The translations under genes and the position numbers were made by a program. This document shows positions 1 through 13,900 of a stretch of DNA of 60,000 bases, piece after piece (the stretch's first letter is position 1; every line of letters begins with the position of its first letter). The stretch is from Diphasiastrum complanatum (taxonomy: Eukaryota > Streptophyta > Lycopodiopsida > Lycopodiales > Lycopodiaceae). The stretch lies in the NCBI GenBank assembly GCA_029204225.1, contig CM055109.1, positions 26,852,178 to 26,912,177 on the forward strand, given 5' to 3'. The notes under the pieces were generated by a model that was given only the letters and a program-made list of their open reading frames with translations, ran no database searches and was not told the origin of the DNA.

Positions 1-299
1 AATTAGTCAATTTGAAAATACATAGATTCTTATCTTTCGATATTTAGATAGCATGATTCTTATATGCATATCATGTTTTGATTTTTACAATAGTACGATT
101 CTTATACGTGGATTCTTATATGATTCTTTTGCATCTTGTTGCAGGTTATAAACGCACATCTATTTTTTTTTTTTTTTTGTTATCACAAGTATGAAAGTCT
201 AACTCTAATATGCATTAAAGTTTTGTAGTTGATTTTTGTTTTTCTACTTCATTTTAATATATTAGGGTTTATTGTAATGTATTGTATGTTTATGAATGT

Positions 300-1050
300 A
301 GTAATCATGTTGAGGTCCGGTAGTGGTGAGAGCTCGGGAGATTATGTTTCAAATTTTATGCATCGTTAACTCCCGAGCAAAAAACACAATTGCAAAGTTT
401 GATGCTTAGCCAAGACGAGGGTGGTACCTCACAAGCGGTCGCGGCTCCCACCCCTACTGAAGAGTCATCCACGAATCCCTATTACGACGTGGATACTTAA
501 GAAAACATAGTCACCAACCATAAAGGGAGGGTGGTTTTGGACCGATTGTATTCTTTGTGCCAACACCATTTTGGCGATAGATTGTTTATGAAATGGTCCG
601 AACAATCTAACGATCTTAAAGGACAGGTTGTTGGTACCCTTCGCACAAGATGAGAAATTCGACTCGAAGGAAATTCATAAGCATATGAGCTTAATGATGC
701 CAAAACACCAGATAAACACAAGATTCAAAGAGATGTCGCGGTCGCCAGGATGCATGGAATAGGCAACTCTAAGTTGGGCTCGAGCGGAAAGGCGGGCTTG
801 CAAGCAAGCATGATAAGTGAATCTAAACTACTCTTATAGTTTGTCTTTGATTTCATATGATTTTCTTTTTTAACATGCATTATGATTAGCTGCTCCAACC
901 TAGCCCTAAACTAATCCAACTTAAATTGAATGGATAGTTGGCAGACTATGGACGTCTACCAACCAAGGAAGAGTACGAATTTGTCTTTAGGGAATCATAC
1001 GAGGCATTAGTCGATAAATTGACGAGCGAGGTCGTCTTCCACTTGTAAGT
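300..1050 (+). pseudogene. Decayed coding relic, possibly CACTA-type transposon ORF
   Basis: Several short plus-strand frames read as protein-like segments in succession: an acidic stretch ending in YYDVDT near 490, a segment with LYSLCQHHFGDRLFMKW near 545-605, one with DVAVARMHGIGNSKLG near 735-785, and one with GRLPTKEEYEFVFRESYEAL near 950-1010. Stops and frame changes separate them, so nothing full-length can be translated. I do not recognise the protein. The GTCGGATTCC motif cluster just downstream suggests the coding remnant of a CACTA (En/Spm) element, but that is inference. A decayed host gene is the alternative. Confidence 0.25.
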
Positions 1051-1344
1051 TCCGTTGAAAGATTTAAATTTTGTATTCTTCGTATATTATTGTTCTGAAA
1101 TGCGTACGTGTTCACTCTTAACCATTAGAATGATCAAGCATTAAATACTAATATGTCTTGTTTGCTTGTTTTCATGCAGAGCAAACATGAAGACGACGAC
1201 GAGTAGATTAGATTTTTAATATAATTTTAGTTCATCTATCATAAATTAAAGAGACTGCGAAAGCAACAATTTTGTGATACATTGATTGACACTTTCAATA
1301 TATAGATTATTGCAATTGATCACAATATTGTTATTGATTTTGTA

Positions 1345-1830
1345 TGTCGGATTCCAAAATATGAGCAGTGTCGTATTTCAAGATATGCAATGCCTTAACT
1401 AACTAGGAATTGCGAAACTTTCTGCAATGTCGAATTTCCAAAAAGCAATATAATAAAATATTGCAATTCATAATGTGAAATAAATAATGTAAGTATACAA
1501 AGTACCTCATTCTTGTTACTTGATCCAAATGTCGAATGCAATCCAAAAATATTGTCTCAAAAGCAATCCAAGACTAGCGCCTCCCCAAGAACACGATTCC
1601 TAGAATAAACCGATAAAAATGTGCGCTATTTTTTACGCATTTTTTATTTATTTTCAACCTATTCAGGGACGTCGGATTCCAAAATCAAACGATGTCCGAA
1701 TACACGTCGACACACGGACGTTTTTAGAGGGCGTTCTGTTAACAGACGTCAGAATCCGACATCTCCTCTGGACGTCAAACATACGTCGGATTCCGACAAG
1801 TCTGAAATACGTCGGATTTCGACATACATT
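1345..1830. repeat. Dispersed GTCGGATTCC motif cluster (CACTA-like subterminal repeats?)
   Basis: The motif GTCGGATTCC or a one-base variant occurs at about 1347, 1671, 1783 and 1810, with reverse-complement or related forms at about 1697 and 1750. One copy is the near-palindrome GTCGGATTCCGAC. Clusters of short direct and inverted motifs like this are typical of the subterminal regions of plant CACTA elements. No CACTA terminus was found, so the element boundary is undefined. Confidence 0.4.
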
Positions 1831-2367
1831 GAGTTTTGTGCAAATCCATAAAAAAAGGAAAACATTCCACAAACATAAAATTTAAAAATTAAAAATTCAA
1901 TACTTATCCAAAAATTCCTCCCACAAATCACATCCAAAGACTTGGGAGCACACCAAACTATCTATATCTACAACCAATACTACTCTATAAATTTATGTGA
2001 GATTTTGTACTAACAAATCCACATATAATAACAATTGGTGTCGTCGTGGAATCAATATCCAAAGTCTTGTTGTTCCTTTAAAAACTTCGCCTATCGCTAC
2101 AACAACCAAATAATTGTGCAGATGTGTTTGCCATCGTGCAAAACAAATCGCACGCATATTATAGGTCCGATTCCAATATATTTCAGTATATTATAAGTCC
2201 AATTCAGTATATTATAGTATACAAATAAACCGGAGACACATTTACTCTTAATCTTTTGTGTTTTCTCTTTCTACTAATACCCATATTGAATGTATTTTTC
2301 AAAAAAAATTGCAATTCACGATTTTCTTTTTTGGGCGATTCGCAAATTGCGAGTGCAACTATGATAA

Positions 2368-2387
2368 GTGTGTGTGTGTGTGTGTAG

Positions 2388-2462
<75 letters not shown>
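2368..2462. repeat. Compound microsatellite (GT)n-(TA)n-(CA)n-(GATA)n
   Basis: Four simple repeats abut: GT dinucleotides at 2368-2385, TA at about 2387-2401, CA to about 2428, and GATA tetranucleotides to 2462. The short frames read through this block are products of the repeat, not genes. Confidence 0.9.
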
Positions 2463-2463
<1 letters not shown>

Positions 2464-4643
2464 TCATAAGAACAAGTACATTGTGGAACTTCTAAAAGTG
2501 ATGTTAGAATGTAGCAACAATTGAAAGATCAACTAAAAAATGCAAATAAAAGCAAATGCAATGTAATCTAAACTCTTAAGGAACCGATTTCAAACGTAAA
2601 TACTTGCATTGCACTTCCATTACACCTATTGGATAAAATCTCCAAACCATGTTATCAAATTTATTCATCTACGTAAATGTTTACTAAAAGGCCATAACTC
2701 CCTAATAAAGCTAAGGCTGAACAAGAGACAAAGTTCTTTTGCTCAACTTTCATATGTTCGGTGCTAATGTGATGCATATTAGATTCAAACTTTTCATAAA
2801 CCGCTTAACTTAACATATGTCATCTATTTGACAAGCTCAAACAACTAAAAACTAGAAACTAAAAACTTGTTTTGGCATTACACTTAGACTAGGTTTGTCA
2901 TCACTCTTAGAATAAAAGAATCTTTTAGGCTTACACTTGGCTGGCAAAAAATCTCGGGCTGAGACTACTGAAATGCCAGCAACCATATAGATGGTCCTTG
3001 GGAAACTACCAACAAGCCTTACAGGGCACTGGTGTTCCTTCTTCATTGAAATTTCCTTTCTCAATAAAGGACCTCTTACCCACTCGTCTATGGGTGATTA
3101 TTTTTTGGGTCTACAAACATCAAGAATGTGATTATCGGGAGGTCTTGCCCTCATGCTGACCACATGATGCTAAGAGGTTGAAACTTAAATCATACACTAA
3201 AAGATCCAAACTTGCATGAAATCGTGGTGTCTCCATGTGGAAATCAAGTTTTTGAAAAATTTAACATATCAGATTGTTAAGCTACCACTCTTTTAAGCCA
3301 TTTATGTAGTCCTAGAAAACTTTGCTACCAAACACAACTGCCCTTTACATTTTCTAAAAGTTCACTATAACAAACAAAATAAATAACCGCAGTTTGTTGT
3401 CTGTAGGTATAAATTGCTTATCAACAAAAGCTGCAGTGCAACAATGAGCTCTAACACTCTCTAAAGTTGGTGATTGAGAGCACTATCAGACTTGAACGCA
3501 ATGAGTTGCCAAGATAAAACATGACCTTTGCTTGGATTTTTGGAATGACGAGTGCTTCTAGCATTCACTTATCTTTCTGCTCATTTTGAGGTCCCCAAAT
3601 AAAACTGTGCGAGATTGAATAGGCTCCAGAGTTAAAGCTGTCACCAAGGAGTCTCTCTAATTTCAAACCCATATTTCTTTTGGGTAACCTTTTTGTGACC
3701 TCTACAAAATAGCTTAAGTAGAGGCGTATCATGGTTCCCTGAGGCTTACATACATGATTACATCAGTAAAATTCTACAAGATCATCTCCAGATCGATGTA
3801 GATCTTGAAAAGCAAACTTAAATTATTCTGCAATCAACTGAAAATAAATATCTTCTCATCCACAAAATAGCTGTTTCATATATTTAAAAAAACAATATCT
3901 TTACTACGACAATTTGAGCTTTGCCCAGAACACCATTGAAAAGCAATTACCAATGCCATAGAGAAACTGCATCCACAAGAAAGCCCATCCGGACTTCAGA
4001 TCCATGGAATGCATAAACTAAAAGAGTGTAGTCATTATCTACTAGAATCATTAAGGCTATTGAGATACAGTAATTTGGTTAAGTATGAAATGGCCTCAAG
4101 CGAAACATGACACAACCTGATTATTTTTGAGAGCCAAGCAACTTGAGGGAAATGAACACAAATCTATGATGAAACTTACACATTCAATAACTGGATACAT
4201 AAATGGAATGCAATAGCTGACTACGTGTAGAATGCAGCGTCAAACATTATGGCCAAGCATTGATAAGGTGTATTAATCCTCAAAGTGAACTGACCTCTAC
4301 TTTTTTGCATAAGCATAACTATTTGACTTTCTAACTAGTATCCGGTTCCAATTTGGAGCTTAAACTACTTACGCATGGTTGAGTAGATTATTCTGACTAA
4401 GAACCTCAATTGGCTAGCGTAAATATATATGTAAGCAAAAAAAAAGCAGAAAGGATATTGCTACCTTAATCAAACTTGAACCATTCCAAAAACTCTCAGT
4501 AGTAGCTCTTATCAAAAAGAAAACAAAGGACGAAACAGGTCTGGTAAACACCTCACAAGATTTGGCTTGATTTTGAGCAAAAAAGCTTTCTTGTGGAGTC
4601 TTGATTGCACAGAATAATTCCTTCATTGCAATCAATTTTCAAT
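2463..4643. other. 3' flank of the host gene; no gene recognised
   Basis: AT-rich sequence downstream of the host stop codon on the minus strand. It should contain the 3' UTR and polyadenylation site, but I could not pick a convincing AATAAA on the minus strand close to the stop. No reading frame here resembles a known protein, and no LTR or terminal repeat was recognised. Confidence 0.5.
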
Positions 4644-4912
4644 TTAATCAAAGCATATAGGTGGCCCTACTTTAGTGTCAACAATTGCCAAAGCTTTGTA
4701 ACGATTCCCCATTCCTGTTACTGAAGGCTTGGAGTTGTCATCCTCTTCCAGCCATGGTGCTACACCATCTCCTACTAGTCTCCAGTAACCTTCCTGAAGA
4801 GCTTCTGCCTGCTCTTCACTAGCATTTTTCAGAAGTGCTTCTAGCCTGAAGTTAATGCCAAGTTGGCCTAGGAACTGAGATTGAGAAATCGGCCCATAAG
4901 CTGACGCTCCAG
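4644..4912 (-). CDS. NDUFAF7: NDUFAF7-like terminal exon f with stop
   Basis: 269 bp, two bases plus 89 codons including the TAA stop at 4644-4646. It encodes [20 protein letters not shown], then [20 protein letters not shown], ending VGPPICFD. This matches the conserved C-terminus of the family. The acceptor is TTTACAG at the 4913 boundary. Confidence 0.95.
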
Positions 4913-7900
4913 CTGTAAATGCAAAGAATCCTATTAGGAAAATAACAAATTCACAAACTACTTAAAAATGACCAGACCTCAAGAAAAATTCAGCACAATG
5001 CACAACTTGCAACTATTCCAGGATTTATACCTGCTGCCTCAATCACCGTATGCTTCACAGCGGCAAAATCAACATAGGCACTAAGATCTGCAGCTCCAGG
5101 CTCTTCAAGCACTTTCACAAATTGATGTTTCTTGATAGCCTAAAGAACACAACTAAGTATGTCATAAGAAATCATCAAATCACCCAAAGTAAAAAAATGA
5201 ACAATTGACCTCATTAGCCGAGCTGAAAACAACAGCACATGCAATTATATTCTTTTCACATGGCAGAGAAATATGGAAATATAGTTCAAATTAGTTTGAT
5301 ATTGAATTGCCATGAATATTTTCAGCTGTTTTTTTGAGAAGTGGAAATAAATATACCTGCAAACTGTCTGAGATGATTCCATCCTCACCGTAATCAATTA
5401 TCAGGGCACCACCACCATCTTCTCCCACTCTCTTTGCAATATCATGAGCCAACTTAAGAGCACCAGGACACACCTCGATGTCAGTGTATTTCTGTCTTTC
5501 CTCCATGGAGCTCCACTTCAGCCGCTTGGCAAGAAACATATTGCAAGCACTTGTAGGTCTAGGTGAAAGGACAAAGCGAAATTCCTCACTGCATAACAAT
5601 CAAAACCGCACAGGAAGAAGACCTTAAAAGATTCCCTCTGACCATATTGTATACTTAAAGCTACACATGATCGACACTTGAGACGTGGGCTGAGATATTT
5701 GAAAATATAGCAGCAAGGATTATCTATCGAAACGATCCAGTAAAGAACATAAGTTTCTTAAGAACATTGAAGCATCTACAAAAGATAAGTCTGTCTATGT
5801 TACAAATGTCAATTCAATGTATATACTTTCTAATCAGGAAACTATGGTTTAGAACAATGCTCTTTAAGAACATGCCAATCAGGGTTTCTTTTATGATGTG
5901 CTGGCACTTGTTATATTATACGCACTTAACAAAAATGCCAATCAGGGTTATCTTTATGAGGTACTGGCATCTGAGGACCTCTTAAATTATATTACTAGTG
6001 AGGACTTCACTTAAATATATTAAAATCACAAAAAGACCGTGGTGAATTTTTTAGCTCCAACTTCGGTCCCTTTATGAACGAAAGAGTTCAAACTACTTAT
6101 AATCAGGAGGCCTTTTGACAAGCAGCAGAAGATTGAAGAAACTGCAATGTCTGGAAAATCAAGATTGCTTATAGATGAAGTTACTGGACCATTACAAGGC
6201 AATGTCTAGAGACCTTCATGGCAGGGCATTGACACTCTAGGAAATCAGAAATAGCCTCCTCTATCCATTTGGTGGCTTATAAATAAGGGTTCGTGAGCCT
6301 CCTTGCACAAACTCACTGGCTAAGTCTATTGTAGAAAGGCTCGCAAGGCAGCCTCCTGCCAGTGGTAGTCTGATCTCTGCTAAAGAACCATCATATCTTA
6401 TAGTGTCCTTGTCTCTTATGTTATTATCCTGTGGATTTTTTTGCAAGCTTGTATCAGAGCACTTTCCAAGGCCAGATCAAACTTCTTCTTGAGAGAGATT
6501 ACAGCCATAGGAACCCACAAGCAAGGTTAGAATCAAACGCATGTCAATTCCAAACAGAAAAAGAATAAGAGTTGAATGAAATCCTTTGATGAACTTATGA
6601 AGCTGCACATACAAAGCCTAAAAATAAAAACCGTACTGCTAAATCTAAAGGATCGGGTCAAAGCCATCCAGGAGAAGCTATGCTTCATCTATTAAAAGCC
6701 TGGGCACTTGATGAAAAGTTGCCCCGAAAGAAGAAACAAGCTGACATCGAATGCCATCACCATTGAGTTACCCGCTTTGTTTGAAGGTTACAAGTGTAAA
6801 TGCAAGTTTAGTAGTTTATCTTTTGATCCTACCAAATTATTGTGCCTTAGGGGCAAATCTTATTGTGCAGAAGCTCAGGGTGCCCACAGAAGCTAGCGAC
6901 CATGGGTACATGGTCCATTTAGCTTCAGACGTGGATACCAAAATCTGGGATGTAAAGGTACCAGATTTGGAGCTAGAGTTGTAAAGGACATACAGAGGGT
7001 CACGTCATGAATTTAGACCGCAATGATGTTATTCTAGTCAAAGAGTTGTTTTGAGACAGATTAGATAGTTTATCATTAGATTTCACAAACAGGATTGTAG
7101 ATTTTGTTAGTAGTGATGGGCAAATTGTCTCTATTTTTAGAGAGACTGATGTACTACCTTTTCTCATGATGTCATTGGCGGAAGTAATAGAAAAAGTTAT
7201 GGATTGCTAGTATGCTACCTTTATTCCTATTAAGACAACTGCAATCGCATCTGATTTAGCTCAAACATTTGTGGAATGTCTGTTTAGAATACATAGATTA
7301 CCAAACAACATCATACCTGAGCCACTTTTGGTCAATCGTATTTGATAACTTAAAGACTTCCCTAGGTTCTACTTCTTCCGATCATCCAAAATCATATGGC
7401 CAAATGGAAAGAACTAATCAAACTATGGAACAAATGCTTAGGACATACGTACCCTTGAAGCGGTCTCAATGGGAATGGTACATTCCGCTGATTGAGCTTG
7501 CTTATAACACTATTAAGCATTCGGCTACTGGTTTTAGCCCATTCAAGCTTATGTATGGATTCCAACCGAGATCCCTTATTGTTATGGGAAACAAAAACGA
7601 TCAAAATTCAGAAAGTAGCCTATTTGTTTGGATGAGATGCAAGGAAGGAAATGTCCAGAGAGCCCAAAATCAAGACACTAATCTGCAATGATCTCCTCAT
7701 GAATGCCAGGTGGGTGATTGGATTTATTTGAGAATCTTGGAGGGTTCAAGGGTAATCCGTACAAGTGAACATTCCAAATTTTCTGCACAATATTGTGGAC
7801 CATACCAAATAACAAAAAGAATTGGATTCCTTAGCCTATCGTCTAGATCTCCCGAAAGAAATATGATTCGGCCATGTAAGTCGACTGAAGTTGAGCTTGC

Positions 7901-10900
7901 ATGAAGGTGATATGCTTCATTCTAGAGACATCTTGAACCATGTAGAAGACATTTCTGAAAGTGTTCCTTCATAACCTGAAAAAGTACTCAATACCTGGGG
8001 TGTACGATTGAGAAATCATATTATTATTGAGTGCTTGGTTTGATGAAAAGGATGCTCTAAAGATGACGACTCTTGGGAAAAAGAGTCTAGTCTAGGAAAG
8101 AAATTTCCTAACTTTACATTTTGAGGACAGGAATGTTAATGGAGGAAAAATGTCATGTTGTTAGGAATTGGGGAGCCTCAAGATACGACAGATATGGAAT
8201 GGCTCACACGCCCTCATCACCATGTGGTTTTGACATTAGCGATATCAAGTATGTGTTACCTGCCATCCGAATATCATTATTAACATTCTATGGGGCCTCC
8301 TACCTATAGTGAATGGGTAGGTCTAGGAACTGGTAGTCAACTAAAGTGAACTAGCTGAGGTGTCCAACACACGGAGCGATGTTGCTAGTGGAGTGCATCC
8401 ATGGTAGAGTTATCTCTCTTTCCCTCTAGCACACACCAATAGTGTTGCCTTGCTTGTTGGAGATCTTGCCAGGTGTGGAGCTCCTACTATTGTTGATTGA
8501 CAATCACTTTGCTGGGGGATGGCTCCGTAAGATCCAAATTGTTTGGGTTGGATTGCCCTACTCATTGCTCTTAACTTTGCTTGATTCTAATTAGTTCTTT
8601 ACGTAGGTATTTCAGGGAACATTGCTACATCCAACTCAAAGAAATGAGTCCAATAGTAGTCGAGTACCCCTAACTAGCCCAACCATACTCAATCAGATAT
8701 GCTCTATATATAAACCGTTTGATATATTGATGAGTACCCAAAGGAAGATATGTGATAGAAATGCCAAATGTCTCAAAGAGGTGGAATGCCTGGGAAAACA
8801 ATGACAATCGATAACCTTGATCATGAAGATGTGGGAAGAGATAAGTGATGTCTATGTGTATCTCTACTCAAAAACTAGAAACAACCGGACTAGTTGAATA
8901 TAAGAAATAAGCAAAAAATGGCACCAGGCTGCATAGCTCGAGTTGCAAACTCAACAAGAATAATCATATGTGGACAAGAGGGCTTAGCCCGAATCATGTG
9001 TGATAACATGGTAGTTTATAACCACGAGATGCTAGCCCAATCAAATGAGATGAGACTTATACACTGTGCCTCTGCTACATGTAAGGCTGTGGGGGTGAGA
9101 ATGGTATCAAAAAGCCTACACTTACTCGGGATATCACGAATTAATTTCCAAAAACAAAACGTCTCCAACTGGACAAGTGAAGTTTGGCCCATTTTAATTC
9201 CTCACTTTGGTTTGATCTTGTTGAATGCTAGTTAATTTGTTAATGTATGGAGCAATAGTTGTCTATCTCATGCCGAATACGAGATCAGTAAAAAGTTCTC
9301 CTAAGTGTAAGATGAAACAACCTCCAACGGCTATCGGTTGAAGATTTGTTGCATGAAAGCCCTGGATGTGTTGAAGACCATAACCTTGGTCTTTGCAACC
9401 CCCAGACCCCATATGGTACAAAAAGCATGAAGACTCTCCAACTATGTAAACCCTTTTTAGTCGAAGAGACTAGAACCACATCATTTGCATAAAGAATGGC
9501 AATCAATAGTCACCTGGTCTGCAAACCTGCACCACCACATTGCTCGATGACCCTCATAGTCCAAACAATGTAAGTAAATGAGTGCAACTCTACTTCACCC
9601 CAATTGAGAAGATCCCCAAGGATCAAGCCTGCAAAAACACTCAAAAGAAGACAGTGGAGCCAAACCACCTAGCCGAATAGAAGTCTAAGATCAATCACAA
9701 GCCACAATATGTGAATACAAGAATTCAAAGAATCCCCAATGGGTAGGAGGCCGAGTTTCAACTAGAGGATATAGCCTACGGTAGCTTGTGCATGGTGACA
9801 TGCAACACCCATGCAGTCTGACTCACTCTAGGTCCAATTGATAGTCTCTCTGCATGCATACAATCATCACATATGATGTGCAACTTCACATGTCACTATA
9901 GGAGTGCCTAGGCCCTCTCAAGGTTATGAATTACACAATTGGGCTTGAATGGAATTTCAAGGCGTAACTAATAATCTCAAGCATTAGAGTGCCTAAATAC
10001 CCATGACAAAGATTATTTCAGATCCTCATATCCAAACACGAAGGGCCACATGAGAGGTGAAGAAGGTGAACTCAGATGGACAGAGGGAGATATAGGTACC
10101 GTAGTAAATATAGTGTATAGCATGGTAGAATAGTCAATTCAGATACAAGAACCAAGCACGACGGATGAACTTACGCCAAAAAGCACTTGTTAAAGAGCTA
10201 AACAGAAGATCAACAGGTCACTTCCATTTTGACACTTCATAGACAGGCCTTTTTATGACTGAGCTTACGATAATGAGAGCAATGAGTAGAGGTGTGGAGC
10301 ATGTGTACATATGTTGACAAGATGGTGGTGGGAATGACATTCCTCATTAAACCAAGGACATGTAGAGAGCGAGTTGGAACATGTTTAGTGGATTTGTCTT
10401 CGTGGGGCTTAGAAGGGAGGGCTAATGAGGTGACAACATGGACCGATGTAGTGAGGAAAGTAGCTTGTGACTTTAGTGGACTGTGCAAAATGAAGTATTG
10501 AAGCACGACATTCCTGGGACTGGCACACACGAGGGGTGAAAGCTATATCTAGGTGCACGATATCAAGTGTGCGATGGGAAAACAACTATGGTGACGAGAT
10601 AGTACCAAGACTGAAGGAGAGAAAAGAGTGATCAAAGAGAGTAGTATGAGAGATATAACGATCAGATATGAGTAGGATAGAGGTTGGTGACCCCATGAGA
10701 TACACCTGCGATAATTAGGCCAACAAGCTAGGCCATTATAAATGCCTAACTCATGAGTGTCGCCCAATCGCAACATATACTCACTGTAAAGATCACCAAG
10801 TATAGATTCTTAAGATCTTGTTGCGCAAAAGGAGTATTGTGGAGCCAAACTGAAAGTCAAACTCTGATAGCTTCACCCCCGAGCCACGGTGATTGAATAC

Positions 10901-13900
10901 AGGAGAAGAGAGGTTTTTAGCAACTGAATACCAAAAACTGGGTATCTAGGAGAGCAAGTTTCTGTAGGTAAATATAGACCCTTGGAGCCTAGGAATATTC
11001 CTTCCAAGACCCTAATTCTCATCCAATTGCTTTTAATCTCTTCAGCATGCATAAAAATATGTCAATCACCATGGACTACTCCACATGTCCTAATTGGAAT
11101 GCATGGGTCCTTACAAGATTATTAATTACATTTCTAGCCTAGTTCGGATTGACGAGGCATAACTTTTAAACTTGTATGCTGGAGCACCAAATATTCGCGT
11201 CAAGGATTATTCTAAATCCTTTGAACTAGACATGGATGCAACATATGTAGAGAGGATTTGCTAGATACAAAATATGTTTATGTACTAGATCATAGTCGAC
11301 TATTCTCTTATGTACGTTCTAATCTTGTGGGATCTGCTATGTGTTCCTGGTTTCCTGATTCAAATAAGAAAATTAATGTTATTGAAATCCTTGATGGCGT
11401 TTATGACATTGGGTTTATATCATACACTTTAAACCAGTCAATGCACATAGACATATATATGAACAAGTAATGTTTGAAACAATTACTTGTAGTTTAGTAA
11501 ATCTTTTTGTGAAAAGATAACTTATTGACTCAAAGATGATTAAGAGAGGACCTAAATGTGGTGGTATACTGGTATAAGCGAATTTGGCACCTATACATTT
11601 GAGATTTCTAAATCACTGGCAATTAACTTGACTAGCTAGGTTATCCATGATTAAAGTTAATTGCTTTAAATGAGCAATGTGAAGAGAATTCACCACGAAC
11701 TATTTGTTTTAGTTTATATTGCTTATAATTTGTGAGTCATCAAGATTCATCGGTAAAAGTTATGTGCATAGAATATAGGGAATGCTTGGTATAGAGTTTT
11801 TCTAATTGAGAAATAGACTTAGTTCATTAGTGATTGTGTCTCAGATAGCTCAATTGGATAATAAATCCTAACAATTCCAAGAATAACAACTGAGTTCGTA
11901 TGGAATTCAGTAAAACTTAGTAATGTGTGTTGATCACACTATTTGGCTTCTTAATTGGGTTTCAGTGTAGGCTTCAATCAAAGCTAACCTAATTTTCAAG
12001 AAGCTGGTTTTTTTGTGCAGAAAGACAGCCATCTATCCATTATCTTTTGGGCACTTTGGTTGCAGATTGAAAGACATCTTGTGCTCCTACTTTCAGCTCT
12101 TTGTTTGCTGCAAAATTTTTGAGTAGATTTGGTTGTGGAAAGGCTCTCTTTCCTATCTACTACAAGCTGAAATTCTGTTGGAGGTAATGGCTAAAGAATC
12201 GGAAGCTATCGGTTCTTTGTTAGTGAAGATCGGTTGGATGGCACAAACTACTCCTTGTGGAGTTACATGATGAAGAATCTTCTCATAGCGAAAGGGCTGT
12301 GGGATTTTGTCATTGGTGATGAGGAAAGGCCTCCGTCTTTGGCACCTCCTGCACCTCGTGGATCATCATCATCATCATCTTCTACATCTTCGGAAGAACA
12401 AAAGAAGTGGGATAGAAGGGATGCACAAGCACATTCTATGGTTGCTCTTGCTGTGAAAAGATCTATCTTACCTCATATTAGGTCTTGTAAGACATCTAAA
12501 AGTGCGTGGGATACACTTTATACTATGTATAGAGCCAAAAATCCAACAAGAGTGGTGTATCTCAAAAATCAGCTTTCTATGTTGAAGATGCAAGAAGGGG
12601 ATCAAGTGACCAATTACTTGACGAAGATCAAGGATCTTCGTGAGGAGCTTCTCAATATTGATGAGATAATTGAGGATGCTCAATTTGTTTCCATTACTCT
12701 CAACTCGTTACCTTCCTCTTATCTTCCATTTGTTTCATCTTTGAGTATCTCTCTTAGGAGACATCAACTCTCCTTTGATGAACTTGTTGGGCTGCTTCTT
12801 CAAGAGGAGCAAACGAGGCAAAATTTTACGGGTGACACTCAACAAGATCAAGCTTTCTTCACGAAAGGCAAGGGCAAAGGCAAGTCAAAAGGAAAGGGGA
12901 AGCCTCCTTCCAAGGATGAGCAAAAGCTCATTGGAAGTCAAGATGTCAACACTCAAAAGAAGAAAGGGAAGTGCCATTATTGCAAGAAGTATGGGCACTT
13001 CATCAAGGATTGTAAGAAGAAGCTTGTGAAAGAGGAGAGTAAAGGAATTGATACTAGTGCTTCATTGCTACTTTGGAGTAAGAGCTTTAAGCTAGTGGTG
13101 ACCCTCTTCAACCAAGACTATGCTTTTGTGTCTAATATTGCTTCTACTAGTACTTCTACATCTATGAGGAATTCAGATTCTGTTTTGCAAGTTGCTGATT
13201 TTCATCCCATTGAGTGGGTGATTGATAGTGGTGCTACTCGTCATATGACTTCTCGCAAAGAAGCATCGACTAAATTAGTGAAAGTGCAAAATGGAAGCAA
13301 GGTACAATGTGCGGATAATGCATCTTATTCTATTCATGGAATTGGAATTGTAGCCATCATTCTGCCTAATGGCGAAGAAAAGTACATTAAGAATGTGCTT
13401 TATGTTCCGGGAATCAAGAAGAATCTTCTTTCGGTTTCAACTATGTTGAAGCAAGGACTAGTTGTTGAGTTCAAAGAAGATAAGTGTCTTGTCAAGGATC
13501 CTAAAAGATCTTTCTTGATTATTGTTTCGGGAACAATGCATGCTGGCTTATTCATTACGCAAGGTTTGGACATCTCAACTTTGCAAGTTTGAAGAAGCTG
13601 AATTTGCAAGAAGAGACATGGCTATTGGACAGCCCAAAACAGTCCCACGGTGGTGGTTGTCGACTTTGCGGGACAACAAAGTAAGTTCATTTTATGATGG
13701 AAAGACACGTGCCTTTACAAAATCAGTGGGCTATGCTGATTTTTCAGATTTTGCTCTTACATCTCATGGAGATGTTGCAGAAGAACCTGTTTTTTATGAG
13801 CAGGACAAGGGAGTAAAATGTTAGGAGGATGCGATGCAAGATGAGTATGACTCACTCATGAAGAACCAGATTTGGGTTCTTGTTGATCTTCCTCATGGGA

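Noticed and set aside
10237-10530. 97-codon minus-strand frame
   Set aside because: Open on both strands, no motif, composition like the surrounding intron.
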